The notes under the pieces were generated by a model. The model was not told where the DNA came from. It worked only from the letters and a program-made list of their open reading frames with translations, and made no database searches. From Sphingobacteriaceae bacterium (GTDB taxonomy: Bacteria > Bacteroidota > Bacteroidia > B-17B0 > Aurantibacillaceae), in assembly GCA_023251695.1 (NCBI GenBank), contig JAHEYE010000185.1:1-6950 (forward strand): DNA of 6,950 nt, written 5' to 3'. The number at the start of each line of letters is the position of its first letter. Position 1 is the first letter of the stretch. The position numbers and the translations under genes were made by a program. This document shows positions 1 to 6,783 of this stretch, in pieces.

Positions 1-308
1 TTCAAAGGGGAAATATCCAGTCGGTTGGTTATGAAGAAGACCTTTCGGGTCTTGAGGTTACAAAAATTCCTTTTAATAAAGGATTAAGGGTTTATCTGCT
101 TTCCGATGGTATGCAGGATCAGTTTGGTGGTTCTAATTTAAAAAAATATTCATCAAAGAGAATTGTTGACTCGCTTGAAAAACATAAAGACATGCCGTTT
201 GACGAAGAATGCGAGTATGTAGTGACGGAATTTTTACTTTGGAAGGACGTCACCCAGCAAGTCGACGATATTTGTTTCTTTGCGTTTGAATTATTTTCAG
301 GTTCTTAA
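1..308 (+). CDS. SpoIIE/PP2C-type serine phosphatase, C-terminal end (5' partial)
   Basis: This reading frame is open from the left window edge (first complete codon at position 3) to a TAA at 306-308, giving 101 residues of the C-terminal end of a larger protein. It carries the closing motifs of the SpoIIE/PPM phosphatase domain: YLLSDGMQDQFGG at visible residues 31-43, where the Asp of SDG is a metal ligand in this family, and QVDD at residues 86-89, whose Asp pair is the last metal-binding motif. The SDGxxDQFGG form is typical of Bacteroidota proteins in which the phosphatase domain follows sensory (TPR, 7TMR, GAF or PAS) domains and acts on phosphorylated anti-sigma-antagonist-type proteins; which sensor is present here lies outside the window. 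The internal ATG at 111 is not a real start because the conserved motif begins before it. The stop overlaps the stop of the convergent transporter gene. The family call is firm; substrate and pathway are unknown. Confidence 0.85.
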   Translation, partial: QRGNIQSVGYEEDLSGLEVTKIPFNKGLRVYLLSDGMQDQFGGSNLKKYSSKRIVDSLEKHKDMPFDEECEYVVTEFLLWKDVTQQVDDICFFAFELFSGS

Positions 309-2179
309 ACCAGCACCAAAGGTACTTTTATATTGTGTCTCACCCCTTCAATCGTAGTTCCCAATAAAATATCCTTAAAGGTTTTATGACCATGTGTACC
401 CATCACAAGTATGTCGCAATTGTTTTTTGAAACCAGTTCCGGAATTGAGGTTTTCGGATTTCCATATCCCAATGCGATTCCGCAATTAAAACCTTTAGCG
501 CTTAATTGTTCAGCATGCTGTTTTAAAAACTGATAATCCTGCTCGCGTTCCATGTCAAAAGAATCCTCTCCGTAAACAACAGCGTTAGTACTTTCTAAAA
601 CATGCACTAATAAATATCCGGCATCAGTACCTCCCAGTCCAATTGCTTTACTAATTGCTTTATTATCGCTTGTACTAAAATCAACTGCGATGGCTATTTT
701 TTTGTACTTATTACTTTCAGAAAAAACAATTGGAATGTATTCACCATGGAATTTGGCATTGATTACAGAATCCCGCTTCCTGATAAAGGGAACAATAATA
801 ATATAAAGCAACATTAAAGCACATAGCAAACATAGAGGTACAACAGTAAAACTAATTAAAATAGCGTTATCAGAACTCCGGATCCAATCGGTGAGTTCGT
901 TGAACACCATTTTTATATTCAAACTGATAATGATAATGGCGGCAATCCAGGATAATATTTTTTGCCAAACCGGAATGACAAATTCACGCATTTTGTTTTT
1001 ATCACTTACAAAATGAATAAGAGGAATCACAGCGAAACCGAGTTGTAAACTTAAAATCACTTGACTTAGAATTAATAATTTTCCCGTGCTTTCTTCGCCC
1101 AAAATAATAATTACAAGTAAAGCTGGTACAATGGCTATTAAACGCGTTAACAATCTCCTTATCCATGGTTGTAAACGTAAATTCAGATAACCTTCCATTA
1201 CAACTTGGCCAGCCAGTGTTCCTGTTATCGTTGAGCTTTGTCCTGCCGCAATTAAAGCGACTGCGAATAGCAATGGAGCTAATGTGTTTCCGAGCATTGG
1301 TTCGAGTAAACGGTGTGCGTCCTGAATTTCCGTTACATCATTAACACCATGTGAATAGAAAGAAGCTGCTGCTAAAATTAAGATGGCTGCGTTGACAAAC
1401 AGCGCCAGATTAAGGGCAATTGTACTATCAATAACATTAAACCGTATTGCTTTTTTAATATCAAACGAATTCCGGTTAAACTTGCGCGTTTGCACAAGAG
1501 AGCTATGTAGGTACAAATTATGAGGCATTACTGTAGCACCAATTATTCCAATGGCGATGTATAAAGCTTCTTCGTTCGCGATTCCGGGAATAATTCCTTT
1601 GGCAACTTCTCCCAAATCGGGTTTTGCAATCGTTAACTGTATTAAAAACGAAACGCCGATCAATACAACCAAAGAAATGATGAATGCTTCCAGCTTACGG
1701 ATTCCGCGGTTTAGCAGAAACAACAAAACGAAACTATCCAGCACTGTAATACAAACACCGGTTATCAAAGAAACACCCGGAAACAATAAATGGATACCAA
1801 TAGCCATACCAATAACTTCCGCCAGATCACAAGCCGCAATCGCAATTTCGGCGAGGAAGTATAAAAATAAATTAACCAAACGGGGATAACTTTCCCTACT
1901 CGCCTGAGCTAAATCTTTTCCTGTAACAATTCCTAAACGCGCACAGTGACTCTGAAGTAATAAGGCAGTGAGGTTACTCATCACCAAAACCCAAATTAAA
2001 CTGTAACCGAATTTACTTCCCCCAGCAATATCAGTGGCCCAATTACCCGGATCCATATAGCCAACACTAATCATATAAGCCGGACCAAAAAAAGCGAATA
2101 AACTCCGCCAGCGCGATTTCCCGGCAGTGTTTACCGAAGCATGAACCTCTTCTAACGATTTGCCCGAGGATTTATTCAT
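305..2179 (-). CDS. mntH: Nramp-family Mn2+/Fe2+ transporter (MntH-like) with C-terminal UspA domain
   Basis: This 624-residue inner-membrane protein is predicted to import divalent metal (Mn2+ and/or Fe2+) with protons. Residues ~25-467 form the Nramp domain, with about 12 hydrophobic segments. The helix-1 motif DPGNW (D43, N46) and the helix-6 motif GATVMPHN (A215, M218, H220) retain the family's metal-coordinating Asp, Asn, Ala and Met, so a classical transition-metal selectivity is expected. GQSSTITGTLAGQ at 313-325 is another family hallmark. After a linker (~468-490), residues ~491-624 form a UspA-like domain: VDFS at 499-502 and the ATP-binding pattern G594-x2-G597-x9-G607-T608 are intact, so nucleotide binding is plausible. 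Plain MntH proteins are about 410-450 residues, so the extra length is this fusion. The start ATG overlaps the repressor stop in ATGA, implying translational coupling and co-transcription. The exact metal is inferred from motifs and the neighbouring regulator. Confidence 0.93.
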   Translation of the reverse strand: MNKSSGKSLEEVHASVNTAGKSRWRSLFAFFGPAYMISVGYMDPGNWATDIAGGSKFGYSLIWVLVMSNLTALLLQSHCARLGIVTGKDLAQASRESYPRLVNLFLYFLAEIAIAACDLAEVIGMAIGIHLLFPGVSLITGVCITVLDSFVLLFLLNRGIRKLEAFIISLVVLIGVSFLIQLTIAKPDLGEVAKGIIPGIANEEALYIAIGIIGATVMPHNLYLHSSLVQTRKFNRNSFDIKKAIRFNVIDSTIALNLALFVNAAILILAAASFYSHGVNDVTEIQDAHRLLEPMLGNTLAPLLFAVALIAAGQSSTITGTLAGQVVMEGYLNLRLQPWIRRLLTRLIAIVPALLVIIILGEESTGKLLILSQVILSLQLGFAVIPLIHFVSDKNKMREFVIPVWQKILSWIAAIIIISLNIKMVFNELTDWIRSSDNAILISFTVVPLCLLCALMLLYIIIVPFIRKRDSVINAKFHGEYIPIVFSESNKYKKIAIAVDFSTSDNKAISKAIGLGGTDAGYLLVHVLESTNAVVYGEDSFDMEREQDYQFLKQHAEQLSAKGFNCGIALGYGNPKTSIPELVSKNNCDILVMGTHGHKTFKDILLGTTIEGVRHNIKVPLVLV

Positions 2180-2844
2180 GGTTTCAGTTTTACCAAAATA
2201 TTTGAAGCTGCTTTATGGCTCAAAAACAAAGTGCGCTTGTTATTTATTCTTACCGTAACCGATTTGTCATAATTATTATGTTCCTCAATTTTTATCTGTT
2301 GACCCAAACAAATTCCGGAGTCGGACAAGAGGCGTAGGAATTCTGTACTATGGTCGGATACACCGGTAACTATCAATGCTGATTTTTTTGCAGCCAATGA
2401 TAATGGAATAGATTTTGAAGTCAAAAATTTTCCTGAAGCGTCAGGAATAGGATCGCCATGTGGATCAGCTTTCGGATTTCCTAAATAATTATCCAGTTTT
2501 TGAATTAAATCATCACTTTGAATGTGCTCCAACTGCTCCGCTATTTCGTGAACCTCATCCCATTTGAATTTTAATTTTTCAACCAGAAAAAATTCCCATA
2601 AACGGTGCTTTCGTATGACTTTTACTGCTGCTTTTTTTCCTTTTTCGGTTAGTTTGACACCGCGGTAAGGCCTATAATCGATTAACTTTTTTTCGGCCAA
2701 ACGCTTTAGCATATCCGTTACAGATGCCGCTTTGTTCTTTAAATGCTCTGATATCTGGTTAGTACTTACCTCCTGCTCGTTATATAAACGACCAAGTGCA
2801 AAGATTGCCTTTAAGTAATTTTCTTCTGTATAAGAGACTAACAT
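2176..2844 (-). CDS. mntR: DtxR/MntR-family metal-dependent transcriptional repressor
   Basis: Predicted cytoplasmic metal-sensing repressor of 222 residues, probably controlling its own operon. Numbered from the chosen ATG at 2844: winged helix ~1-72 (TEENYLKAIF helix, QISEHL...SVTDMLKRL recognition region, wing at YRGVKLTEKG), metal-binding/dimerization domain ~73-140, and a C-terminal SH3-like/FeoA domain ~145-222, which is full DtxR length rather than the ~142 residues of Bacillus MntR. By eye-alignment, metal ligands H80, E84, H99, E103, E106 and H107 are present. Glu at 103 sits where DtxR has Cys102 and Bacillus MntR has Glu99, which favours Mn2+. The ligands equivalent to MntR Asp8 and Glu11 appear as N9 and K12, which is odd. 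An alternative ATG at 2859 would add five residues (MYICR), but homologues usually begin just before TEENYLKAI, and a -7-like box lies between the two ATGs, so 2844 is preferred. The gene is followed by the transporter with an ATGA overlap. Confidence 0.9.
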   Translation of the reverse strand: MLVSYTEENYLKAIFALGRLYNEQEVSTNQISEHLKNKAASVTDMLKRLAEKKLIDYRPYRGVKLTEKGKKAAVKVIRKHRLWEFFLVEKLKFKWDEVHEIAEQLEHIQSDDLIQKLDNYLGNPKADPHGDPIPDASGKFLTSKSIPLSLAAKKSALIVTGVSDHSTEFLRLLSDSGICLGQQIKIEEHNNYDKSVTVRINNKRTLFLSHKAASNILVKLKP

Positions 2845-2848
2845 CCTG

Positions 2849-2856
2849 CAAATATA
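2849..2856 (-). promoter_or_regulatory. Possible -7 box of the repressor-transporter operon promoter
   Basis: On the minus strand TATATTTG matches the Bacteroidota -7 form TAnnTTTG exactly. It lies 4 bases before the preferred repressor ATG at 2844, so transcription would start at or very near that ATG. The -33 position is only a T-run next to TTTAGG at 2876-2871, not a clean TTG, so the promoter is tentative. The operator-like boxes sit directly upstream of it. Confidence 0.4.
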
Positions 2857-2860
2857 CATA

Positions 2861-2898
2861 TTTAAATCGACCTAAAAAATAATTTAGGGTAGTCTAAA
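2861..2898. promoter_or_regulatory. Putative tandem DtxR/MntR operator upstream of the repressor gene
   Basis: TTTAGGGTAGTCTAAA at 2883-2898 is an interrupted palindrome (AATTTAG...CTAAATT arms when extended to 2881-2900). It resembles one half of the classical DtxR/IdeR site (TTAGGTTAGSCTAA), differing at two positions over 14. A second, poorer copy with the same outer arms, TTTAAATCGACCTAAA, lies at 2861-2876, exactly 22 bp (about two helical turns) away. Both lie immediately upstream of the repressor start and would cover the -33 to -10 region of a leftward promoter, so metal-dependent autorepression of the repressor-transporter operon is the natural reading. The first box is well supported by sequence; the second is more speculative. 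Confidence 0.68.
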
Positions 2899-2908
2899 TT
2901 AGCACTTT

Positions 2909-2938
2909 AAAAGGCCTTTTTTCTCCCCCATTTTGGGG
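2909..2938. repeat. Two small palindromes between the divergent promoters
   Basis: AAAAGGCCTTTT at 2909-2920 is a perfect 12 bp palindrome, and CCCCA-TTT-TGGGG at 2926-2938 is a 5 bp hairpin. They lie between the operator-like box (ending 2898) and the rightward -33 box (2941). They could be a protein-binding site or a boundary between the divergent units; the sequence does not decide. Confidence 0.35.
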
Positions 2939-2940
2939 TT

Positions 2941-2970
2941 TTGGAGCCATCCCTAAATATATTAGATTTG
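2941..2970 (+). promoter_or_regulatory. Bacteroidota-type promoter for the BNR-repeat protein gene
   Basis: TTG at 2941-2943 (within TTTTGG) is followed after exactly 19 bases by TAGATTTG at 2963-2970, fitting the Bacteroidota housekeeping promoter TTG-N19-TAnnTTTG. Transcription should begin a few bases after 2970, leaving a leader of only about 10-14 bases before the ATG at 2988. This rules against the in-frame GTG at 2970, which lies inside the promoter. Confidence 0.65.
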
Positions 2971-2987
2971 TGTACCAACATTCTATT

Positions 2988-5900
2988 ATGAAGAACCTAA
3001 AACTTTTAATCATTAGCGCCGCTTTAGTTTTCAGTCAGTATGCTTTTGCACAAGACAAAAAAGAAAATAAACCGGCTGCTCCCACTGACCCATTATTAAA
3101 AGCCGAAACTTACTCAACTTTATCTTTCCGTAGTATCGGTCCGGCGGTAACATCCGGCCGTATTATTGATTTGGCTGTGAATCCCAAAAACAAAAACGAA
3201 TGGTACATTGCTGCAGCAGCAGGAGGCATTTGGAAAACCTCGAATGCAGGCGTTACCTTCTCACCAATTTTCGACGGGCAAAATGTTTATTCGATGGGCT
3301 GTGTATCTATTGACCCCTCTAACACAAATGTAATCTGGGTGGGAACCGGCGAAAATAACAATCAGCGTGCTGTTGGTTACGGTGATGGTGTTTATAAAAG
3401 TGAAGACGGAGGAAAAACATGGAAAAACATGGGTCTCTCAAAATCTGAACACATTGGAAATATTGAAATCGATCCGGATAACGGTGACATAGTTTACGTT
3501 TCAGCTTATGGTCCGCTATGGAACGCAGGTGGCGAACGCGGAATCTATAAAACAACCGACGGAGGTAAAACGTGGAAACAAGTTTTGAATGTAAGCGAGA
3601 ATACAGGCTTTAATGAAGTTCATATCGACCCAAAACACAATAATATCCTATACGCAGCTGCACACCAACGTCGTCGTCACGAATGGACTTACATCAGTGG
3701 TGGTCCGGAAAGCGCCATTTACAAAAGTACTGATAGTGGTTTGACCTGGAATAAATTAACTAACGGTCTCCCGACAAATGACATGGGGCGTATCTCTCTT
3801 GCCATATCGCCTGTGAATACAGATGTTGTTTATGCTATTATAGAAGCCACTGAAGGAAAAGGATTTTATAAAAGTTCCAACCGCGGTGCAAGCTGGGACA
3901 AACAAAGTGATTGGAGTACTGCAGGAAATTATTATCAGGAAATTTTTTGTGATCCTAAGAATGTAGACAAAGTATACTCGATGGATACATGGTTACAAGT
4001 AACGACCGACGGCGGAAAAACTTTTAAAGGTCTTGGTGAAAAAAACAAACACGTCGACAATCATGCAATTTATATTGATCCGCGTAATACTTCCCACATG
4101 TTAGTTGGCTGCGACGGCGGGTTGTATGAAACATTTGATAATGCTGCCACCTGGGATTACAAATCTAACTTGCCCATAACGCAATTTTACCGCGTTTGTA
4201 CAGATAATAACCTTCCGTTCTATAATATTTATGGAGGTACACAGGACAATAACTCATTAGGCGGGCCTTCGCGAACCATCAGTGGAACAGGAATTATTAA
4301 TGCGGATTGGTTTGTAACGGTTGGAGGTGATGGTTTTCAGAGCCGCGTTGATCCAACAGATCCCAATATTGTATATAGCGAATGGCAATACGGAGGCTTG
4401 GTGCGTTACGACAGAAAATCGGGAGAAGCAATTGACATAAGGCCACAAGAAAAATCAGGGGAACCGGCCTATCGGTTTAATTGGGATGCCCCATTATTGA
4501 TTAGCAATTTCGATAACAAGCGGATTTATTTTGCGGCCAATAAAGTTTTCAGAAGCGACGACAGAGGAAATACATGGAAAGTGATTAGTCCTGATTTATC
4601 ACGTGCTATCGACAGGAACAAACTTCCTGTAATGGGAAAAGTATGGAGCATGGATGCTGTTGCCAAAAACCAGTCCACTTCAATTTACGGAAACATTACT
4701 GCGCTTGGAGAATCACCAAAAAACGAAAATATTATTTACGCGGGAACCGATGACGGATTAATTCAAACCACGGCGGATGGTGGAAAAACATGGAACAAAG
4801 TTTCACAATCACCCTCTACAAATACAGGAGGAGTAACTTTAGGTCCGCTAGTAAATTTTATAATGGCATCGCAGCACGATGAGAATGTTGCTTATGCTGT
4901 ATTAAACAATCACAGAAACGGGGATTTTAAACCCTACCTAGTAAAGACTTCAGATAAAGGAAAAACATGGACAAGTATTAGCGGAAATTTACCTGAGAAG
5001 GGTTCTGCATACAGCATGGCTGAAGACCATATTAATAAAGACTTATTATTCTGCGGAACCGAGTTTGGTTTTTATTTCAGTAATGACGGCGGAAAAAACT
5101 GGATTGAAATTAAAAGCGGCTTACCGGAAGCTATTTGCATAAAAGACATTGCCATTCAGAAAAGAGAGAATGACATTGTTATTGCAACTTTCGGGCGTGG
5201 TTTTTATGTGATTGATAATTACAGTTTACTCAGAGATATTAAAAAGGAAAATCTGGACAAGAAGGCTTTTATTTTTCCTGTCAAGGACGGTTTAGTGTTT
5301 AATGAATCTACGCCTTACGGTCATAAAGGAAAATCCTTTCAGGGTGCTTCCATGTTCACAGCTTCTAACCCTCCTATTGGTGCAACAATTACTTATAATA
5401 TAAAAGATGCATACAAAACCATAAAAGACAAACGGAAAGAAAGTGAAAAAGAAAAAATAAAAGCTGGCAAAGATGTATTTTATCCTAGTGCCGACAGCAT
5501 ACGTGTTGAAGACAATGAAGAAGCTGCTTATGTTTTAGTTGTTATAACAGATGAACAAGGTAATGAAATCCGTAAATTAAAACAGGACGGAAGCAAAGGA
5601 ATGAAAAAAATTACCTGGGACGGTCGCCTTGAGGTGACAGGCCCGGTAACTTTTTACGTACCAAATCCAGATAATCCCTATGAAGGTGCTGATCAGGGAC
5701 CGGTGGCAATACCGGGAAAATATTATGCGCATATCATTAAAGTTTATGAAGGGAAAACAGAAATATTAAGTGAAAAGACAGCGTTTAACTTAGTCACGCT
5801 TCAAAACTCAACTTTGCCTGTTCCCGATCAAAAAGAAATGATGGAATTCAATAAAGCATTGGGTGAATTCAGAAGAGTGATGAGTGGCAGTGAGGCTTAC

Positions 5901-6293
5901 ATGGGAAATATGAACGAGCGTATAAAGTATTTAAAAGCCGGTTTGCAAAAAGGACCTACAAGTTCTATGAACTTATTGGCCGATTTAAAATTAATCGAAA
6001 ATCAATTGAAAGATATTTCTTTTGCTATGCATGGCGATGGCAGTTTAGCCAGACGTGAATTTGAAACTTTACCCGGTTTGAGCGGTGTGCTTGAAAACAT
6101 TGCCGGCAATACTTGGTCTAATTCTTTAGGGGCAACGAATACTAATAAAGAAAAACTAATTGAAGTAAAAGAAAAGTTTAAATCTGTTTATAATCAGATT
6201 AAAGATGCTTCGGGGAAATTAGTCGATTTGGAGACAAAAGCAGAAAACCTGAAATTGCCTTCAACTCCGGGCCGATTGCCTAAATTTGAATAA
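2988..6293 (+). CDS. Exported BNR/Asp-box beta-propeller protein (VPS10/sortilin-like, 'glycosyl hydrolase'-type)
   Basis: Protein of 1101 residues with a signal peptide (MKNLKLLIISAALVFSQYAFA, likely cleaved after A21), so exported to the periplasm or cell surface. Residues ~40-750 are a repeat-built beta-propeller region, probably two propellers, with at least eleven Asp-box-like motifs of the S/T-x-D-x-G-x-T-W type: at 84-91, 138-145, 189-196, 247-254, 296-303, 339-346, 382-389, 523-530, 595-602, 654-661 and 698-705. Strongly conserved-looking stretches between them (FRSIGPAVTSGRI 47-59, VGTGENNNQR 118-127, HQRRRHEW 226-233, IYGGTQDNNS 424-433) match a Bacteroidota/Acidobacteriota family annotated as VPS10 or WD40/YVTN/BNR-repeat proteins. 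Residues ~751-950 look like a beta-rich module (KKITWDGR 873-880), and ~950-1101 is mostly helical, ending in TPGRLPKFE. No catalytic residues can be assigned; 'glycosyl hydrolase' labels reflect GH74/sialidase-like propellers only. I see no T9SS C-terminal sorting domain. The ATG at 2988 is chosen because it begins the signal peptide and lies just after the promoter. Confidence 0.88.
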   Translation: MKNLKLLIISAALVFSQYAFAQDKKENKPAAPTDPLLKAETYSTLSFRSIGPAVTSGRIIDLAVNPKNKNEWYIAAAAGGIWKTSNAGVTFSPIFDGQNVYSMGCVSIDPSNTNVIWVGTGENNNQRAVGYGDGVYKSEDGGKTWKNMGLSKSEHIGNIEIDPDNGDIVYVSAYGPLWNAGGERGIYKTTDGGKTWKQVLNVSENTGFNEVHIDPKHNNILYAAAHQRRRHEWTYISGGPESAIYKSTDSGLTWNKLTNGLPTNDMGRISLAISPVNTDVVYAIIEATEGKGFYKSSNRGASWDKQSDWSTAGNYYQEIFCDPKNVDKVYSMDTWLQVTTDGGKTFKGLGEKNKHVDNHAIYIDPRNTSHMLVGCDGGLYETFDNAATWDYKSNLPITQFYRVCTDNNLPFYNIYGGTQDNNSLGGPSRTISGTGIINADWFVTVGGDGFQSRVDPTDPNIVYSEWQYGGLVRYDRKSGEAIDIRPQEKSGEPAYRFNWDAPLLISNFDNKRIYFAANKVFRSDDRGNTWKVISPDLSRAIDRNKLPVMGKVWSMDAVAKNQSTSIYGNITALGESPKNENIIYAGTDDGLIQTTADGGKTWNKVSQSPSTNTGGVTLGPLVNFIMASQHDENVAYAVLNNHRNGDFKPYLVKTSDKGKTWTSISGNLPEKGSAYSMAEDHINKDLLFCGTEFGFYFSNDGGKNWIEIKSGLPEAICIKDIAIQKRENDIVIATFGRGFYVIDNYSLLRDIKKENLDKKAFIFPVKDGLVFNESTPYGHKGKSFQGASMFTASNPPIGATITYNIKDAYKTIKDKRKESEKEKIKAGKDVFYPSADSIRVEDNEEAAYVLVVITDEQGNEIRKLKQDGSKGMKKITWDGRLEVTGPVTFYVPNPDNPYEGADQGPVAIPGKYYAHIIKVYEGKTEILSEKTAFNLVTLQNSTLPVPDQKEMMEFNKALGEFRRVMSGSEAYMGNMNERIKYLKAGLQKGPTSSMNLLADLKLIENQLKDISFAMHGDGSLARREFETLPGLSGVLENIAGNTWSNSLGATNTNKEKLIEVKEKFKSVYNQIKDASGKLVDLETKAENLKLPSTPGRLPKFE

Positions 6294-6298
6294 ATATT

Positions 6299-6327
6299 AA
6301 AACCTCTGCGAAACAGAGGTTTTTTTT
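6299..6327 (+). terminator. Intrinsic terminator after the BNR-repeat protein gene
   Basis: A perfect 10 bp stem (AAAACCTCTG at 6299-6308 with CAGAGGTTTT at 6314-6323) closes a 5-base CGAAA loop and runs into a T-tract through 6327. It begins six bases after the upstream stop codon. This is a canonical Rho-independent terminator and implies that the following DUF2147 genes form a separate transcription unit. Confidence 0.9.
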
Positions 6328-6354
6328 GTATCTTGTCACTAAAATTTATTAATC

Positions 6355-6783
6355 ATGAAAAAAATATTTTTGATTTTAGCATTATTAGGATTCAGTTACG
6401 GTTTTTCACAAAACAAAACGACTGACATCCTCGGAACCTACATGAATCCGGATGCAGACGCGATTTTAAAAGTTTATGAGAGTGGCGGTAAATATTTCGG
6501 GAAATTGGTTTGGATAAAAAAACCTGAGAGTCTTGATGCCAACAATCCTGATCCGGCTAAAAGAAGTCAGAAAAAATTGGGGATGGTGATCATGAATAAT
6601 TTTGTTTTTGACGGTGACGACACTTGGGAAAAAGGAACTATCTACGATCCGAAAAACGGAAAGACTTACGATTGTAAAGTAACACGTGACACAAAAGGCA
6701 ATTTAGACATCCGTGGTTTTATTGGGATTTCACTTATCGGAAGAACATCTCACTTCACAAAAATTGATTTTAAGGAGCCCTAA
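6355..6783 (+). CDS. DUF2147 domain protein, exported
   Basis: Protein of 142 residues with a signal peptide (MKKIFLILALLGFSYGFS, probable cleavage before Q19), so secreted to the periplasm. The mature part is one DUF2147 domain: opening ILGTYMNP (25-32), YFGKLVW (47-53), the NNPD turn (63-66), WEKGTIYDPKNGKTY (91-105) and the closing LDIRGFIGISLIGRTSHF (117-134). These match the family pattern of a small beta-rich, lipocalin-like fold whose function is not established. Length is normal for the family. A terminator separates it from the gene upstream, so it needs its own promoter; TATCTTG at 6329-6335 is a weak -7 candidate with no clear -33 box. The start lacks a Shine-Dalgarno sequence. A paralogue follows directly after its stop codon, so the two are probably one operon. 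Confidence 0.9.
   Translation: MKKIFLILALLGFSYGFSQNKTTDILGTYMNPDADAILKVYESGGKYFGKLVWIKKPESLDANNPDPAKRSQKKLGMVIMNNFVFDGDDTWEKGTIYDPKNGKTYDCKVTRDTKGNLDIRGFIGISLIGRTSHFTKIDFKEP
6772..6777 (+). promoter_or_regulatory. Shine-Dalgarno sequence for the second DUF2147 gene
   Basis: AAGGAG lies inside the last codons of the first DUF2147 gene, six bases before the ATG at 6784. It fixes that start. It stands out because the other starts in this window (2988, 6355) have no comparable motif. Confidence 0.7.

Noticed and set aside
37..53. Small hairpin AAGACC-TTTCG-GGTCTT as a possible terminator of the leftward operon
   Set aside because: It lies inside the phosphatase coding sequence, about 250 bases past the transporter stop, with no T-tract in the leftward direction.
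311..330. Weak hairpin AAAG-GTA-CTTTT after the phosphatase stop as a terminator
   Set aside because: The 4 bp AT-rich stem is too weak, and it falls inside conserved transporter coding sequence.
1551..1889. 112-codon open frame on the plus strand
   Set aside because: It lies wholly antisense to the Nramp domain, has no recognizable motif or start signals, and is a shadow of the transporter coding sequence.
2953..2965. CTAA-N5-TTAG as a third DtxR-like box over the rightward promoter
   Set aside because: The arms point the wrong way (everted relative to TTAG...CTAA), the GG/CC core is missing, and part of it is the -7 element itself.
3319..3555. 78-codon open frame on the minus strand
   Set aside because: Antisense to the propeller protein across Asp-box repeats; its composition follows from the opposite strand and it resembles no known protein.
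4257..4448. 63-codon open frame on the minus strand
   Set aside because: Antisense to a well-conserved part of the propeller protein with no independent coding evidence.
3400..5110. Recurrent DGGKTW-encoding DNA as a repeat array
   Set aside because: The recurring short sequences encode the Asp-box motifs of the propeller protein; they are protein-level repeats, not DNA repeats or a CRISPR array.
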